This document shows, one piece after another, positions 40,862 to 50,427 of a stretch of DNA of 64,000 nucleotides. A program made the translations under genes and the position numbers. The DNA comes from Bacteroidales bacterium (lineage in GTDB: Bacteria; Bacteroidota; Bacteroidia; Bacteroidales; Paludibacteraceae). The stretch's first letter is position 1, and each line of letters opens with the position of its first letter. Below the pieces are notes generated by a model. It was not told where the DNA came from. It worked only from the letters and a program-made list of their open reading frames with translations, and ran no database searches. The DNA is taken from positions 1 to 64,000 of the forward strand of contig SUXC01000010.1 of NCBI GenBank assembly GCA_015061165.1. The letters run 5' to 3'.

Positions 40862-43288
40862 TTATCGAAGCAAATATGTTTGACCGTTTTGAATAACAAT
40901 ACCTCGATAAGTGCAATCAACTTGGCGACCTAATATATCGTACATCGGAGCATGATGATCTATTGGCAAAGTGATATTCTCCACGGCGTTAGGTGTCTCT
41001 TGTTTCCATATAGCATATATCGTACCTACATAGCCTTTAGGTAGTACGGTTAATGGCGTACCTGTGCCCTCTGGATTGTCATACCAACCCACGAAGATAT
41101 AGCCCTCTTTGACTGGTGTAGGCAAGGTGTATGGCTGGTCAATAGTGGTAGGCAGTTCGCCTGTCGTACCCATTGCTATTTGGTATGCAGTACCCCATGC
41201 TTCGGGTTTGCCTGCTTGGCTGAAGTCGGCAGTGGCAATTTTTTGATTGCCTTTAACCGTGCCGTCGTTGCAGTTGAAGAACGCGTGTACGTGCCAGCGC
41301 CATGCACTCTCGCCATCCAATGCGCCTGCTACAGAGAGGATATAATCGCCCAACCACTTGTAGTCGGACTCGCTGTTGGTCATAATATCCTGCATGTAGG
41401 CATTGGCAAATGTAGCCACATTCTCAATGGTTTGGTCAGCGCGATTAAGACCATAATACGTGTTGTAATATGGTTTGAAGGTATCCCACAAATCAGCATT
41501 GCTTGGCACATCGCCGCCAGGTACAATACCGCCATTCAGTACCCATGTAACAATGTTAATCTCCTTATCGGAATCGGGGTTTTCGTTTTGCCAGATAGCA
41601 TAAATAGTGCCTTTGTAGCCCGCAGGGATAGAGGTGATAGGATTGCCATCACCGCGTGGGTTATTGTACCAACCTATGAAGACGTCGCCGTCCTTTTTGG
41701 GTGTAGGCAGTGTGTATGTTTCTTTGACAGAAGAAGGCAATGTGGCACTCGTACCCATGGCTATTTGGTAGGATTCGCCCCATGCTTCGGGTTTGCCCGC
41801 TTGGCTGAAGTCGGCAGTGGCAATCTTTTGATTGCCTTTAACCGTTCCGTCGTTGCAATTGAAGAACGCGTGTACGTGCCAGCGCCATGCACTCTCGCCA
41901 TCCAGTGTGCCTGCTACAGAGAGGATATAATCGCCCAACCACTTGTAGTCGGACTTGCTGTTGGTCATAATATCTTGCATATAGGCATTGGCAAATGTAG
42001 CCACATTCTCAATGGTTTGGTCAGCGCGATTGAGACCATAATACGTGTTGTAATATGGTTTGAAAGTTTCCCATAGTTCTTCGTTGGTAGGGACATCGCC
42101 ACCTATAACAATGCCGCCATTGAGTACCCACTTGATGTCCACATTAATATTGGGTTCTGTGCTTTGTCCCGACTCTAAGAAGATTTGGGGATATGTGGTA
42201 GTGTTGGCAGTGACGGTGACTGTTTGCGTATAATCTTTGTACCCTTTGGCATGTACGGTAAGGGTGTATTTGCCAGGGGTGAGGTTTTCGAAAACAAATA
42301 TACCATTGTAGTTGTTGTCTGTGGTATAGTAATCTTGATTTTTGAGCATGCGCTTTACGTAGTGGTAGCAGTCGGTCTTGATGACATCGCCACTGGCATT
42401 GCGCAATACTATTTTGGCTCCGTGGATAGGAGCGTACTTGTCGTTAGTTTTGGAATTGTAGGTATAGAGTGAGTGGTTAATGCTTTTCTCTTTGGTGCGC
42501 ACGGCTCCCATGATATAGCCTTTGTCATCTTTGGTTGTACCAAAATAGTCCACTATGCCTCGGAAGTAGCGCAATCCCTCTTGGCAGCACCAATCGGGGT
42601 TGAGTGCGCGGTGGCGTGCAGGTTGATAGGTATGGAAGTATCCTTCAGAGAGAAATCCAGGGGCACTGTGTTTGAGTACGCCGAGGTAGCCATAAGAGGA
42701 AGAGGAATTATAGAAACTAATGTCGCCTCGCACATTACGGCTATTGGTATAGGAGGTATAGTATTCAAAGCCCGAAGTGTTGATTTCTTTGAGGCGATCC
42801 CAAGAGGCGTTGGCGCGTGCTTTGCTGCCCGTGACTTTTTCGCTGCTATCTGTACCGCGATAGAGGATGATAGGGTAGTTGGTGTTGGTACCCTCAGTAG
42901 CAGCGTTGGAGTGAATGGATATGAAATAGTCAATATTATTAGCTTCTACTTCTTCACATATCTCTGATAGACTACGATTATATTTGTTGTTGTCGGTAGA
43001 TGTAGAACCCGCAGGCCCATTGGCGGTGCGTGACATAAAGACGGTGTATCCTCCCGCTTCTTGCAGTTTGTCGCGCAAGTAGAGTCCTTTCCAAAGGTTG
43101 GTGTTACTCTCGTAGAATCCGAGTGTATCGGGCATACCTGTAGAGGATAGGTTGGGGTAGGGAATAGTAGGCATTGGGCGACAATTGGCACACCAACTAC
43201 CATGTCCAGGATTGATATACACACGTCTATCGGCTGCGAAGTTAGTTAGAGAGATTAGTGTGAAAAAGAGTAGAAATGTTTTTTTCAT
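40862..43288 (-). CDS. T9SS-exported N-acetylmuramoyl-L-alanine amidase, 808 aa
   Basis: Signal peptide (1-19), then an amidase_3 domain with zinc residues in 'VYINPGHGSWC', 'GFYESNTNLW' and 'DYFISIHSNAATEG', and 'FLSEGYFHT' near its end. A carboxypeptidase-regulatory-like beta domain (about 270-390) follows. Then come two copies of an unrecognised module starting 'WVLNGGI', each closed by a Listeria/Bacteroides-type repeat ('YTLPTPKKDGDVFIGWYNNP'). The C terminus ('APMYDILGRQVDCTYRGIVI') is a type IX sorting domain. It probably cuts peptidoglycan of other cells or remodels the surface. Confidence 0.88.
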   Translation of the reverse strand: MKKTFLLFFTLISLTNFAADRRVYINPGHGSWCANCRPMPTIPYPNLSSTGMPDTLGFYESNTNLWKGLYLRDKLQEAGGYTVFMSRTANGPAGSTSTDNNKYNRSLSEICEEVEANNIDYFISIHSNAATEGTNTNYPIILYRGTDSSEKVTGSKARANASWDRLKEINTSGFEYYTSYTNSRNVRGDISFYNSSSSYGYLGVLKHSAPGFLSEGYFHTYQPARHRALNPDWCCQEGLRYFRGIVDYFGTTKDDKGYIMGAVRTKEKSINHSLYTYNSKTNDKYAPIHGAKIVLRNASGDVIKTDCYHYVKRMLKNQDYYTTDNNYNGIFVFENLTPGKYTLTVHAKGYKDYTQTVTVTANTTTYPQIFLESGQSTEPNINVDIKWVLNGGIVIGGDVPTNEELWETFKPYYNTYYGLNRADQTIENVATFANAYMQDIMTNSKSDYKWLGDYILSVAGTLDGESAWRWHVHAFFNCNDGTVKGNQKIATADFSQAGKPEAWGESYQIAMGTSATLPSSVKETYTLPTPKKDGDVFIGWYNNPRGDGNPITSIPAGYKGTIYAIWQNENPDSDKEINIVTWVLNGGIVPGGDVPSNADLWDTFKPYYNTYYGLNRADQTIENVATFANAYMQDIMTNSESDYKWLGDYILSVAGALDGESAWRWHVHAFFNCNDGTVKGNQKIATADFSQAGKPEAWGTAYQIAMGTTGELPTTIDQPYTLPTPVKEGYIFVGWYDNPEGTGTPLTVLPKGYVGTIYAIWKQETPNAVENITLPIDHHAPMYDILGRQVDCTYRGIVIQNGQTYLLR
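41150..42130. repeat. Internal gene duplication in the 808-aa amidase
   Basis: Blocks at about 41150-41545 and 41735-42130 are near-identical at an offset of 585 bases. They encode the two WVLNGG modules. Confidence 0.85.
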
Positions 43289-43335
43289 GTTCTGGGGTGT
43301 TTCTATAGGTTATAGACATGTTATATTCTAAAAGA

Positions 43336-43370
43336 AAAATACGGATAGCCGGAATGGCTATCCGTATTTT
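43336..43370 (-). terminator. Terminator of the 1269-aa amidase gene cluster
   Basis: AAAATACGGATAGCC pairs with GGCTATCCGTATTTT around GGAAT. Confidence 0.85.
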
Positions 43371-43380
43371 AGTAAGATGC

Positions 43381-46300
43381 TTATTGGAGCAAGAATGATT
43401 GACCGTTTTGGATAACGATACCGCGATAGTTCTTATCTACGATACGGCCCAAAACATCGTACATTGGTGCGTTGAGATCCAATTTAGCCTCTGTTTGGAT
43501 GTTCTCTACAGCTGTACCATCTTGGCCAACAACTACGGTGAGGGCTTTCTTAGCAGGAACAACGGTTACGTTCTCCTCCTTAGGCAAGCTTACGATATGG
43601 ATACCAGCATCACCAGAGCATACGATGTTACCTGCGTAATCCCAGTTCATTTGACGGATAGCAGAAATACCGTGCTTGATGGTATAGCGGAGTGCCATTA
43701 CTGGTTTGTCGCCTTCCCATGTGATGTCGAATACGAGGAATTGAGTATCACCATCGTTGAATACCATTACAGACTCGTCAGCAGATACTACATAACCACC
43801 TGCGTTAGAACCAGTGATGATCTCTTTGTACTCATCAGAAGCAGAAGACATTTGCTCGGTGCCATCGTTAGAGTAGAACTTGAGTGAGGTAGCACTGCTA
43901 TTGTTGTTACCAGAAGTACGTACTTGACTTACGAAGAAGCCGTGGCTGGTACCCCATGGGTTACCCTCGGTGTTAGCTTGACCAGTCAATGTGTAAACTG
44001 CACTTGGAGCAGTCTCCCAAGAGTGGAGGATAGTGCCATCCTCTTGACCGATATTGTAAACAGCCATACCGTTTGCAGGCAATGTACCGTTAGCATCCTC
44101 GTTGTAAACGAAGAGTTTTACTTCCTCGCCGTTGTCATATACATGGCAACCAGGAGTAGAAGAGCCTGTGTAAACGCCACCATTGTTGAATGCACCATCG
44201 CCCTCGCGTGTACCAGCGAAGAATTGGGTGAATGGTTGGGTCATGTCAGCAGTGTTAGCGATGAAGATACCAGAGTGACCATCTGCCCAGTCAGCAATGT
44301 AGAGATAACCCTCGCGGTCCATAGACATACGAGTTGGGTTACCGAACTTCTCTTCGCCACCCTTGTAAACCTCAGTGTGAGTCTTAACGAGGTTGTGGTC
44401 ATACTCCCAGATACCGCTCTTAGGAGCGTTAGCGGAAGAAGAAGAACCAGCGCGGTGCATGATATAGATCTTACCGAAGTTATCCAACTCTGGGTTGGTG
44501 CTTACAGCATTGAACAAGCGAGAAGTGCTGCTCTCGATGAGTGAACCTTCAGAAGCGATGATACCGAAGTTAGCGATAGCGCCACCGTCCAACTTAACAG
44601 CCCAAGTGAGTTCTTGACCCTCAGCACCTGGCAAGGTGTTAGAAGCCACGGTGATAGCGTTAGCACCCTTAACAACCTCTACAGGCAATGTGCCTACCTC
44701 TTGACCATCAGCGTAGAATACGAGTTCTGCAGCCACAGCGTTAGCGTTAGCATCGAAGGTGAATACATAGTTTGCACCCTCAGCCGTTACGTTGAGGTTA
44801 TAAGCTACGATAGAAGGAACAACAGGTTGCGCTACGCCTACGGTGGTGAAGCTGTACATCTTGTTATCCACGAGCAAGTAGAGATAGAGGTCCGTGCCTT
44901 TTACCTTAGCGGTAGCAGCAGCGTAAGTAGCCTCGATTGGCTCAGCCAATGTGGTGTTGGTGGTCTTAATAACCTTAGCCACATCCAAACCATCGGTAAT
45001 GTCGAGTACTTGAACGCCAGTTACTTTGCCGTCAGCGTCAGTTGTAGGAGCAGCCATGAGGGCTTTGCCTGCATACTTGAAGTAAGTAGCGCCGTTGAAC
45101 TTCACGTGCATTAACTCATCAGAGATAGCACCTACGATCTCTACGTCTTGACCGCCAGAAGAAGGCAACTTGAACTCGCGTGGATTAACCTTGTCAGCAT
45201 CGAAGATAAATTCTTTCTTCTCGCCACGTGGAGACAGAGTAAATTGCATATTCTCACCATCGCGTGAAGCATCCATTGGAGGATTCTCATCTGCTGAGAT
45301 GCTATAGCCATAATATACATAACTTGGAACACCATCGGTTACGGTATAGCTTGAGAAACGCAATGCACCACCACCTGAAGTTGCATTGTAGTGACGACCA
45401 GAAACTAACACGAAGCAGTCTTTTGATTCACCTCTTACAGCAAGGGTATAACCTGCATCGTTACGGAATGAGTTAGAAGAATCCTCAGCGGTAAACCATA
45501 TACGAGCTTCGCCTGCCAATGTATCCCAAATATAGAATCTCTTCACACCGCGTTTGTAACCTTCATCCAAACCTTGGTCAGCAGAAGCACCATATTGGCA
45601 ACGCATATAGTTGATAGCTACCAATTTGCCATCGCAAGTCAGTGCGATGTCTGAGAGTGCGAGGTAATCACCTGGGTTCTCTGCATCTACAGGAATAATG
45701 CTGTCGGTAGAAATAGTTTCGATAGTATTCAAGCTGCTCTTTACCAAATAGATATGAGGTGTGCCGTCCTCTTCCAAAGAAAGAAGGATAGTAGAGTCGC
45801 CACTTTGAAGAGTACGTCTAACGGTACCTTTGATAACTTCTGTGAAGTCGCGATCTGCCTCTTGTTTCATCTCAAATGCGCTTGGCAAACCAAGGTATGC
45901 TGGTTGCTCTGGATTTGGATAATCTTCGTAAACGATTGTAGGTGGTACGTATGCTGTGTCCACCAAGTAAATCATAGGATAGGTGGTCTCGTTAGCCTTT
46001 ACAGAGAAAGGAACTTTGTATTGGTCTGCCAATGGATGGAAACCTTCGCAACTTGCCTCCAAAGAGTAGTCATCACCTGGCTCCAAGTTTTGGAAGATGA
46101 AGAGACCATTGTAGTTGTTATCCACAGTGTAGCGAGCTACCTCTACGCCACCTTTCTTGAGGATAACCTCTGCACCATTACATGGTACCCATTGGTCGTT
46201 GGTCTTAGGTTGGTAGGTGAAGAGCTTATCGCTCATCTTGTTGTATTGGTCTTTTACAGTACCTACGATGTAACCTACAGTCTCTTTGTCAGCACCGTAG

Positions 46301-47190
46301 TAGTTTACGATACCACGGTAGTAGTCAAGACCCTCCATGTGGCAATACTCGTAGTTCAATGCACGGTGGCGTGCAGGTTGATAGGTGTGGAAATATCCCT
46401 CAGAGAGGAAACCACTGGCACCATGTTTCAATACGCCAAGGTAACCCTTATAGGTCTTACCATTAGCGTGGGTACGGTTGCTTGTGCTACCATAGAAGTT
46501 CCAGTCACCACGGATATTGAGAGCTGTTGAAGATGGTACATCAATACCAGCCTTCATGATTTTGAGTTTCTCTTCGTTGCAGAATTTCGCCTTCTCGTAG
46601 CTACCTTCTACATAGTCGTGTCCGTCTACAGAGTTTGCTGTGGAACGATCGTCTGGACCACGATAGAGCATCAATGGGAAGTTAGCGGTGCTACCCTCGG
46701 TGTTTGCGTTGGAGTGGATAGAGATGAAGTAGTCAATGTTGTTTGCCTCTACTTCCTCAGTGATTTCCACGAGGTCGCGGTTGTACTTCTCAATATCTGG
46801 GTGGCAATAATAACCATCAGATGGTTGCCACTCATCACCTTGAATAGATCCACCTTTGTTATAAGTGTAATCAGGATAGTCACCATTTACCATAGTATAT
46901 GGCCAAGGACCGCACTCGGTGTGTGAGTACATTACTTCTGCACCAGCAACCTCCAGCTTTTGACCGAGATACCATGCTTTTTGCAAGTTGGTGTTTGACT
47001 CATAGAATCCGCAGGTATCAGGCATACCTGTGGTTGGCAAGTTTGGATATGGGATAGTAGCCATAGGGCGGTCGTTAGGACCAAAGCTACCGTGACCAGG
47101 GTTCACATAGAACTTAATACCTGTCAAGTCTTTCGCTGACATTGACATACACAGCAGCGCAGCTGCCATAATCATAAATATCTTTTTCAT
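43381..47190 (-). CDS. T9SS-exported N-acetylmuramoyl-L-alanine amidase, 1269 aa
   Basis: The amidase_3 domain resembles that of the 808-aa protein ('FYVNPGHGSFGPNDRP', 'GFYESNTNLQKAWYL', 'DYFISIHSNANTEG') but carries an insert around 'NGDYPDYTYNKGGSIQG'. A regulatory-like beta domain ('NNYNGLFIFQNLEPGDDYSL') follows, then two long beta-propeller-like regions with 'GNPTRMSMDREGYLYIADW' and 'VMVFNDGDTQFLVFDITWEG'. The end 'APMYDVLGRIVDKNYRGIVI' is a type IX sorting domain almost identical to that of the 808-aa protein. Probably a cell-surface peptidoglycan hydrolase with a sensor or binding propeller. Confidence 0.88.
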   Translation of the reverse strand: MKKIFMIMAAALLCMSMSAKDLTGIKFYVNPGHGSFGPNDRPMATIPYPNLPTTGMPDTCGFYESNTNLQKAWYLGQKLEVAGAEVMYSHTECGPWPYTMVNGDYPDYTYNKGGSIQGDEWQPSDGYYCHPDIEKYNRDLVEITEEVEANNIDYFISIHSNANTEGSTANFPLMLYRGPDDRSTANSVDGHDYVEGSYEKAKFCNEEKLKIMKAGIDVPSSTALNIRGDWNFYGSTSNRTHANGKTYKGYLGVLKHGASGFLSEGYFHTYQPARHRALNYEYCHMEGLDYYRGIVNYYGADKETVGYIVGTVKDQYNKMSDKLFTYQPKTNDQWVPCNGAEVILKKGGVEVARYTVDNNYNGLFIFQNLEPGDDYSLEASCEGFHPLADQYKVPFSVKANETTYPMIYLVDTAYVPPTIVYEDYPNPEQPAYLGLPSAFEMKQEADRDFTEVIKGTVRRTLQSGDSTILLSLEEDGTPHIYLVKSSLNTIETISTDSIIPVDAENPGDYLALSDIALTCDGKLVAINYMRCQYGASADQGLDEGYKRGVKRFYIWDTLAGEARIWFTAEDSSNSFRNDAGYTLAVRGESKDCFVLVSGRHYNATSGGGALRFSSYTVTDGVPSYVYYGYSISADENPPMDASRDGENMQFTLSPRGEKKEFIFDADKVNPREFKLPSSGGQDVEIVGAISDELMHVKFNGATYFKYAGKALMAAPTTDADGKVTGVQVLDITDGLDVAKVIKTTNTTLAEPIEATYAAATAKVKGTDLYLYLLVDNKMYSFTTVGVAQPVVPSIVAYNLNVTAEGANYVFTFDANANAVAAELVFYADGQEVGTLPVEVVKGANAITVASNTLPGAEGQELTWAVKLDGGAIANFGIIASEGSLIESSTSRLFNAVSTNPELDNFGKIYIMHRAGSSSSANAPKSGIWEYDHNLVKTHTEVYKGGEEKFGNPTRMSMDREGYLYIADWADGHSGIFIANTADMTQPFTQFFAGTREGDGAFNNGGVYTGSSTPGCHVYDNGEEVKLFVYNEDANGTLPANGMAVYNIGQEDGTILHSWETAPSAVYTLTGQANTEGNPWGTSHGFFVSQVRTSGNNNSSATSLKFYSNDGTEQMSSASDEYKEIITGSNAGGYVVSADESVMVFNDGDTQFLVFDITWEGDKPVMALRYTIKHGISAIRQMNWDYAGNIVCSGDAGIHIVSLPKEENVTVVPAKKALTVVVGQDGTAVENIQTEAKLDLNAPMYDVLGRIVDKNYRGIVIQNGQSFLLQ

Positions 47191-47200
47191 AGTAGCTTAC

Positions 47201-48037
47201 TTATTTTACGTTCAACAAATAAGTTTCACCTTCGATAGTAGAGAATACGATAGCGTTCTTTGCTGCGTAAGGATACATAGCAATCATGCTGTCGTTGGTC
47301 AATACTTGTTTCTTGCCATCCAATGTGTAGAGGACAATAGAAGACGCGGTGGTGAAGTGACCGTCATCGTATGTAGCCATGGCTACGAGGGTGTTGTTGT
47401 CATACCACTTAGCTGCTTGGCACTTATGACCAATGTACTGAGGGTTGCTACCGTCAATGTTGGATACCCAGCAACCGTTGCCGCATACATAGTAGCAGAG
47501 TTTGGTGCCGTCAGGAGAAACAGAAGGCCAAATGTAGCTCTCGTTCATACCATTAGGAGCCAACGTGGTGGTCAAACCGTTGCGTGTGAGGACAATCAGA
47601 CGGTCCTTGATGCTAACGGTGGTGAGGTTGTCGGATGTGGACATGTGCTTCATGTCGCGTTGTCCGCGAGCGATAGTGTTGCGACGCTCGTTGTACATGT
47701 TCATACGAACGAACTTGTTCTCACGCAAGTTGCTGCGATTGAGACTTGTTTCACGGTAAACAACTTCTTTGCCGTCGTTGCTTACTTGCACGTTGTAACC
47801 TGCACCTGCTGCTTCAGAAAGAGTGGTGAGTGTTTGACTCTCAAGGTCGTAGCGTTGCAGACCTTGGTTGGAACCAGTGGTGAGAAGAATGTAATCACCT
47901 GCAGGACTTACACCTGCTACCTTCATGTCTGCTTGCGCAGCGATAGGTAGTTTTTGCATAGATACTACTTCGAGTACCTGTGCATTAGCAGCAAGACTTA
48001 GAAGGCATGCTGCTACAAAAAGCATTGTTTTCTTCAT
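47201..48037 (-). CDS. Secreted TolB/WD40-like beta-propeller protein
   Basis: 278 aa with signal peptide (1-20, ending 'AANAQ'). Blade-like units include 'VAGVSPAGDYILLTTGSNQG', 'VQVSNDGKEVVYRE', 'WPSVSPDGTKLCYYVCGNG' and 'CQAAKWYDNNTLVAMAT', typical of PD40/TolB propellers. There is no sorting tail. It is separated by ten bases from the 1269-aa amidase gene and probably co-transcribed. It may bind cell-wall fragments or act as a periplasmic partner. Confidence 0.78.
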   Translation of the reverse strand: MKKTMLFVAACLLSLAANAQVLEVVSMQKLPIAAQADMKVAGVSPAGDYILLTTGSNQGLQRYDLESQTLTTLSEAAGAGYNVQVSNDGKEVVYRETSLNRSNLRENKFVRMNMYNERRNTIARGQRDMKHMSTSDNLTTVSIKDRLIVLTRNGLTTTLAPNGMNESYIWPSVSPDGTKLCYYVCGNGCWVSNIDGSNPQYIGHKCQAAKWYDNNTLVAMATYDDGHFTTASSIVLYTLDGKKQVLTNDSMIAMYPYAAKNAIVFSTIEGETYLLNVK

Positions 48038-48087
48038 GCGTTTTGATTTAAAAGTTAATAATAATGGTTAATTGTTTGTTGTTTGTT

Positions 48088-50427
48088 TTATCGAATAATT
48101 TTTATCCGTTGTCCGTTTTGTTGTATAATAAACACCCCTTTTCCAATCGCGTGTAGGTTGTTGCCCACCAGTCGTCCCATGATGTCATAGATGTGCATGG
48201 TGGTATTGGTATTAGGTGTGATGATACTGGTTGCATCTCCTTGCCAGCGTGCATAGAGTGTTCCTACCCAACCAGCAGGAATAGCCAATACTGCTTCGCC
48301 CTCAAAGTTGGCAGTGGTGTACCAACCCAAGAAAGCATGCCCCATAGGGTGGGTGGGGGTAGGTAGGATATAAGTCTCTGTAACCTGCGAAGGCAGTTGT
48401 ACATCGGTCTCGCCAATGCTGCCGTAGTACGCTCCCCATGCTTCGGGTTTGCCTGCTTCTCTGAAATCCACGGTGTAGCCTGCTCGATAGCCGTCCACAC
48501 GATAGGCGGCATCGGCGCAGTTGAAGAAGGAGTAGAGGTTGTATCGCCAATCGTTGTCGCTGCTGATGGTTTCATCTTGTGCTGCGGCTTCTTGGAGCAT
48601 ATAATCGGTTAGCCACTTCCAGTCAGCGGATTGGGTCATAAAGTCGGCTGCGATACCTTTGCCCAATGAGTTGATCCATGTAAAGCCTAAGACATCGTTG
48701 ATAGGACGGTCTTCGGATGGAATGAACCGATCGCCATACATATTCTGGTAGAAGGTTACGTAGTCGGGTTTCCATTCCTCCCATAGTTGTTCGTTGGTGG
48801 TAAAGACTACCTCTTTTATCTCGCCACCGTTGAGTATCCATGTGATGGAGGTGGCATTGGGGTCGGATTCGGGGAACTTGCCTTCGTTGATGATGGCTGC
48901 TTGGTGCTCCACGCCATAGCGGTCGTAGCTGCATACGGCAAGGGTGAGGGCTTGCCAGTTAGGTATATGACTGAGAGCGTACTGGTTGCCGTAAACGATG
49001 TCTTGCAGGTAGGTGCCTGTCTGTTGTGCGGTAGCCCAATCAATGCCCTTGGGGTAGGCGTATATGGTGAAGCGTTCTGCTGCGGCATGTTCCCATAGGA
49101 GTGTGTTGTTCTCTATGCGCAGGTTCTCGGGTGCGGATAACTGCTCTTTGGCTTTCCAGTCCATAGCAGGTGGCAGGGCTTTGTGCGCAAAGTGCGAGTC
49201 GCGGAGTTCGAGGTACATCTTGTTGTAGGCGGTAGTGTTGTAGAAGACCGACCCCGTGTAGCCTGATGATAGGTTAGCGCGATTGACATCAATCTGCTTT
49301 TGTATTTCTCCGACGCCCGCTTCGTAACCACTGTAGCCATCGTAGGCGTGGTAGGCTGCTTGCGAAATGAAGAAATGCACTTTCTTGCCGTCTGGCAGCA
49401 GGTTAGAGAAGTGTTCGCACACGTCTTTTGCCCACCATTTGCAGAGTACGTTGTAGTCTTGTGCTGCTACATTGGTGGACCAATAGAGTTGTGGGTTGAT
49501 ATAGTCCACATAGCCATGCTTGACCCATTCCACGGGGTTGCATGCCTGTACATCGTAGTCATCTAAGCCGCGAATACCGCTTGGCAGGGTGATGCCGTAT
49601 GCCTCAGCCGCTTTTTGCTGGGTGCTCCAAATGCCGAAAGTACCCATGCCGAATCGCACCCAAGGTTTCACTGATTGAATGGTGTCGTAGAGTTGCTTTA
49701 GGCAAATGTCCACATTGCTGCGGCGCCAGTCGTCGTCGGTGTCGCCGTCTTGATTGACATCCACTACGTTGGCGGGTTTGTATAGTGATTTGGAAGCAGC
49801 ATCTTCTGTGGTCGTGCCGCCGTAGGGGTAGAAATAGTCGTCCATGACAATACCGTCCACATCATAGTTATTGATAATCTCCATCAACACCTTTATTACG
49901 TACGCGCGCGCCTGCGGGTAGCCAGGGTCAATGATTTGACCTTTGAAGGAACCGTTGTTGTATTTGATGATCCACTCGCCTGCATGTTGTTGGAGTTGGT
50001 CATTACTATCGAGCGTGCCGCTGGTGGTTACTCGGAAGGGATTGACCCATATATGGAGTTCGAGTCCGCGTTTGTGTGCTTCTTCGATGGCAAATGCTAA
50101 TGGGTCATAGCCAGGGTCTTTGCCACGAGTGCCTGTTAGAGAAACTGACCATGGCTCGTAGGAAGATTGGTACATGGCATCGCAGAGCGAGCGCACCTGC
50201 ATGAAGCAGGCGTGCATGTTGCCGGCTGCCAGTTTATCAAGAATATCGGTGAGTTCTTTCTGCTGTTGCTTGCGTGTAGCATCGCTGGTGATTTGGGTCT
50301 TTGGCCAGTCGATATTTGTCACGGTAGCCAACCATGTGGCACGAAGTTCGTGTTTGGGTTCGTTGGCTTGTAGTGTGAGCGTTATAGCCAGTAGAGTGAG
50401 GATAGTAAGCAGTCGAAGTCTTTTCAT
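48088..50427 (-). CDS. T9SS-exported family 10-like glycosidase (GHL10)
   Basis: 779 aa. Signal peptide, then a glycosidase-like TIM barrel ('HELRATWLATVTNIDWPKTQ', 'HACFMQVRSLCDAMYQSSYE', 'ELHIWVNPFRVTTSG', 'DGIVMDDYFYPYG') of the GHL10/DUF187 type. A module 'ITWILNGGEIKEVVFTTNEQ' with 'YSFFNCAD' is related to the WVLNGG modules of the neighbouring amidase. A Listeria/Bacteroides repeat and a sorting tail ('MHIYDIMGRLVGNNL') follow. Enzymes of this type are linked to denuded peptidoglycan or surface glycans, which suits the amidase neighbours. Confidence 0.86.
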   Translation of the reverse strand: MKRLRLLTILTLLAITLTLQANEPKHELRATWLATVTNIDWPKTQITSDATRKQQQKELTDILDKLAAGNMHACFMQVRSLCDAMYQSSYEPWSVSLTGTRGKDPGYDPLAFAIEEAHKRGLELHIWVNPFRVTTSGTLDSNDQLQQHAGEWIIKYNNGSFKGQIIDPGYPQARAYVIKVLMEIINNYDVDGIVMDDYFYPYGGTTTEDAASKSLYKPANVVDVNQDGDTDDDWRRSNVDICLKQLYDTIQSVKPWVRFGMGTFGIWSTQQKAAEAYGITLPSGIRGLDDYDVQACNPVEWVKHGYVDYINPQLYWSTNVAAQDYNVLCKWWAKDVCEHFSNLLPDGKKVHFFISQAAYHAYDGYSGYEAGVGEIQKQIDVNRANLSSGYTGSVFYNTTAYNKMYLELRDSHFAHKALPPAMDWKAKEQLSAPENLRIENNTLLWEHAAAERFTIYAYPKGIDWATAQQTGTYLQDIVYGNQYALSHIPNWQALTLAVCSYDRYGVEHQAAIINEGKFPESDPNATSITWILNGGEIKEVVFTTNEQLWEEWKPDYVTFYQNMYGDRFIPSEDRPINDVLGFTWINSLGKGIAADFMTQSADWKWLTDYMLQEAAAQDETISSDNDWRYNLYSFFNCADAAYRVDGYRAGYTVDFREAGKPEAWGAYYGSIGETDVQLPSQVTETYILPTPTHPMGHAFLGWYTTANFEGEAVLAIPAGWVGTLYARWQGDATSIITPNTNTTMHIYDIMGRLVGNNLHAIGKGVFIIQQNGQRIKIIR

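Noticed and set aside
41180..42076. Plus-strand ORF of 298 codons
   Set aside because: Antisense to the 808-aa amidase and reflects its internal duplication.
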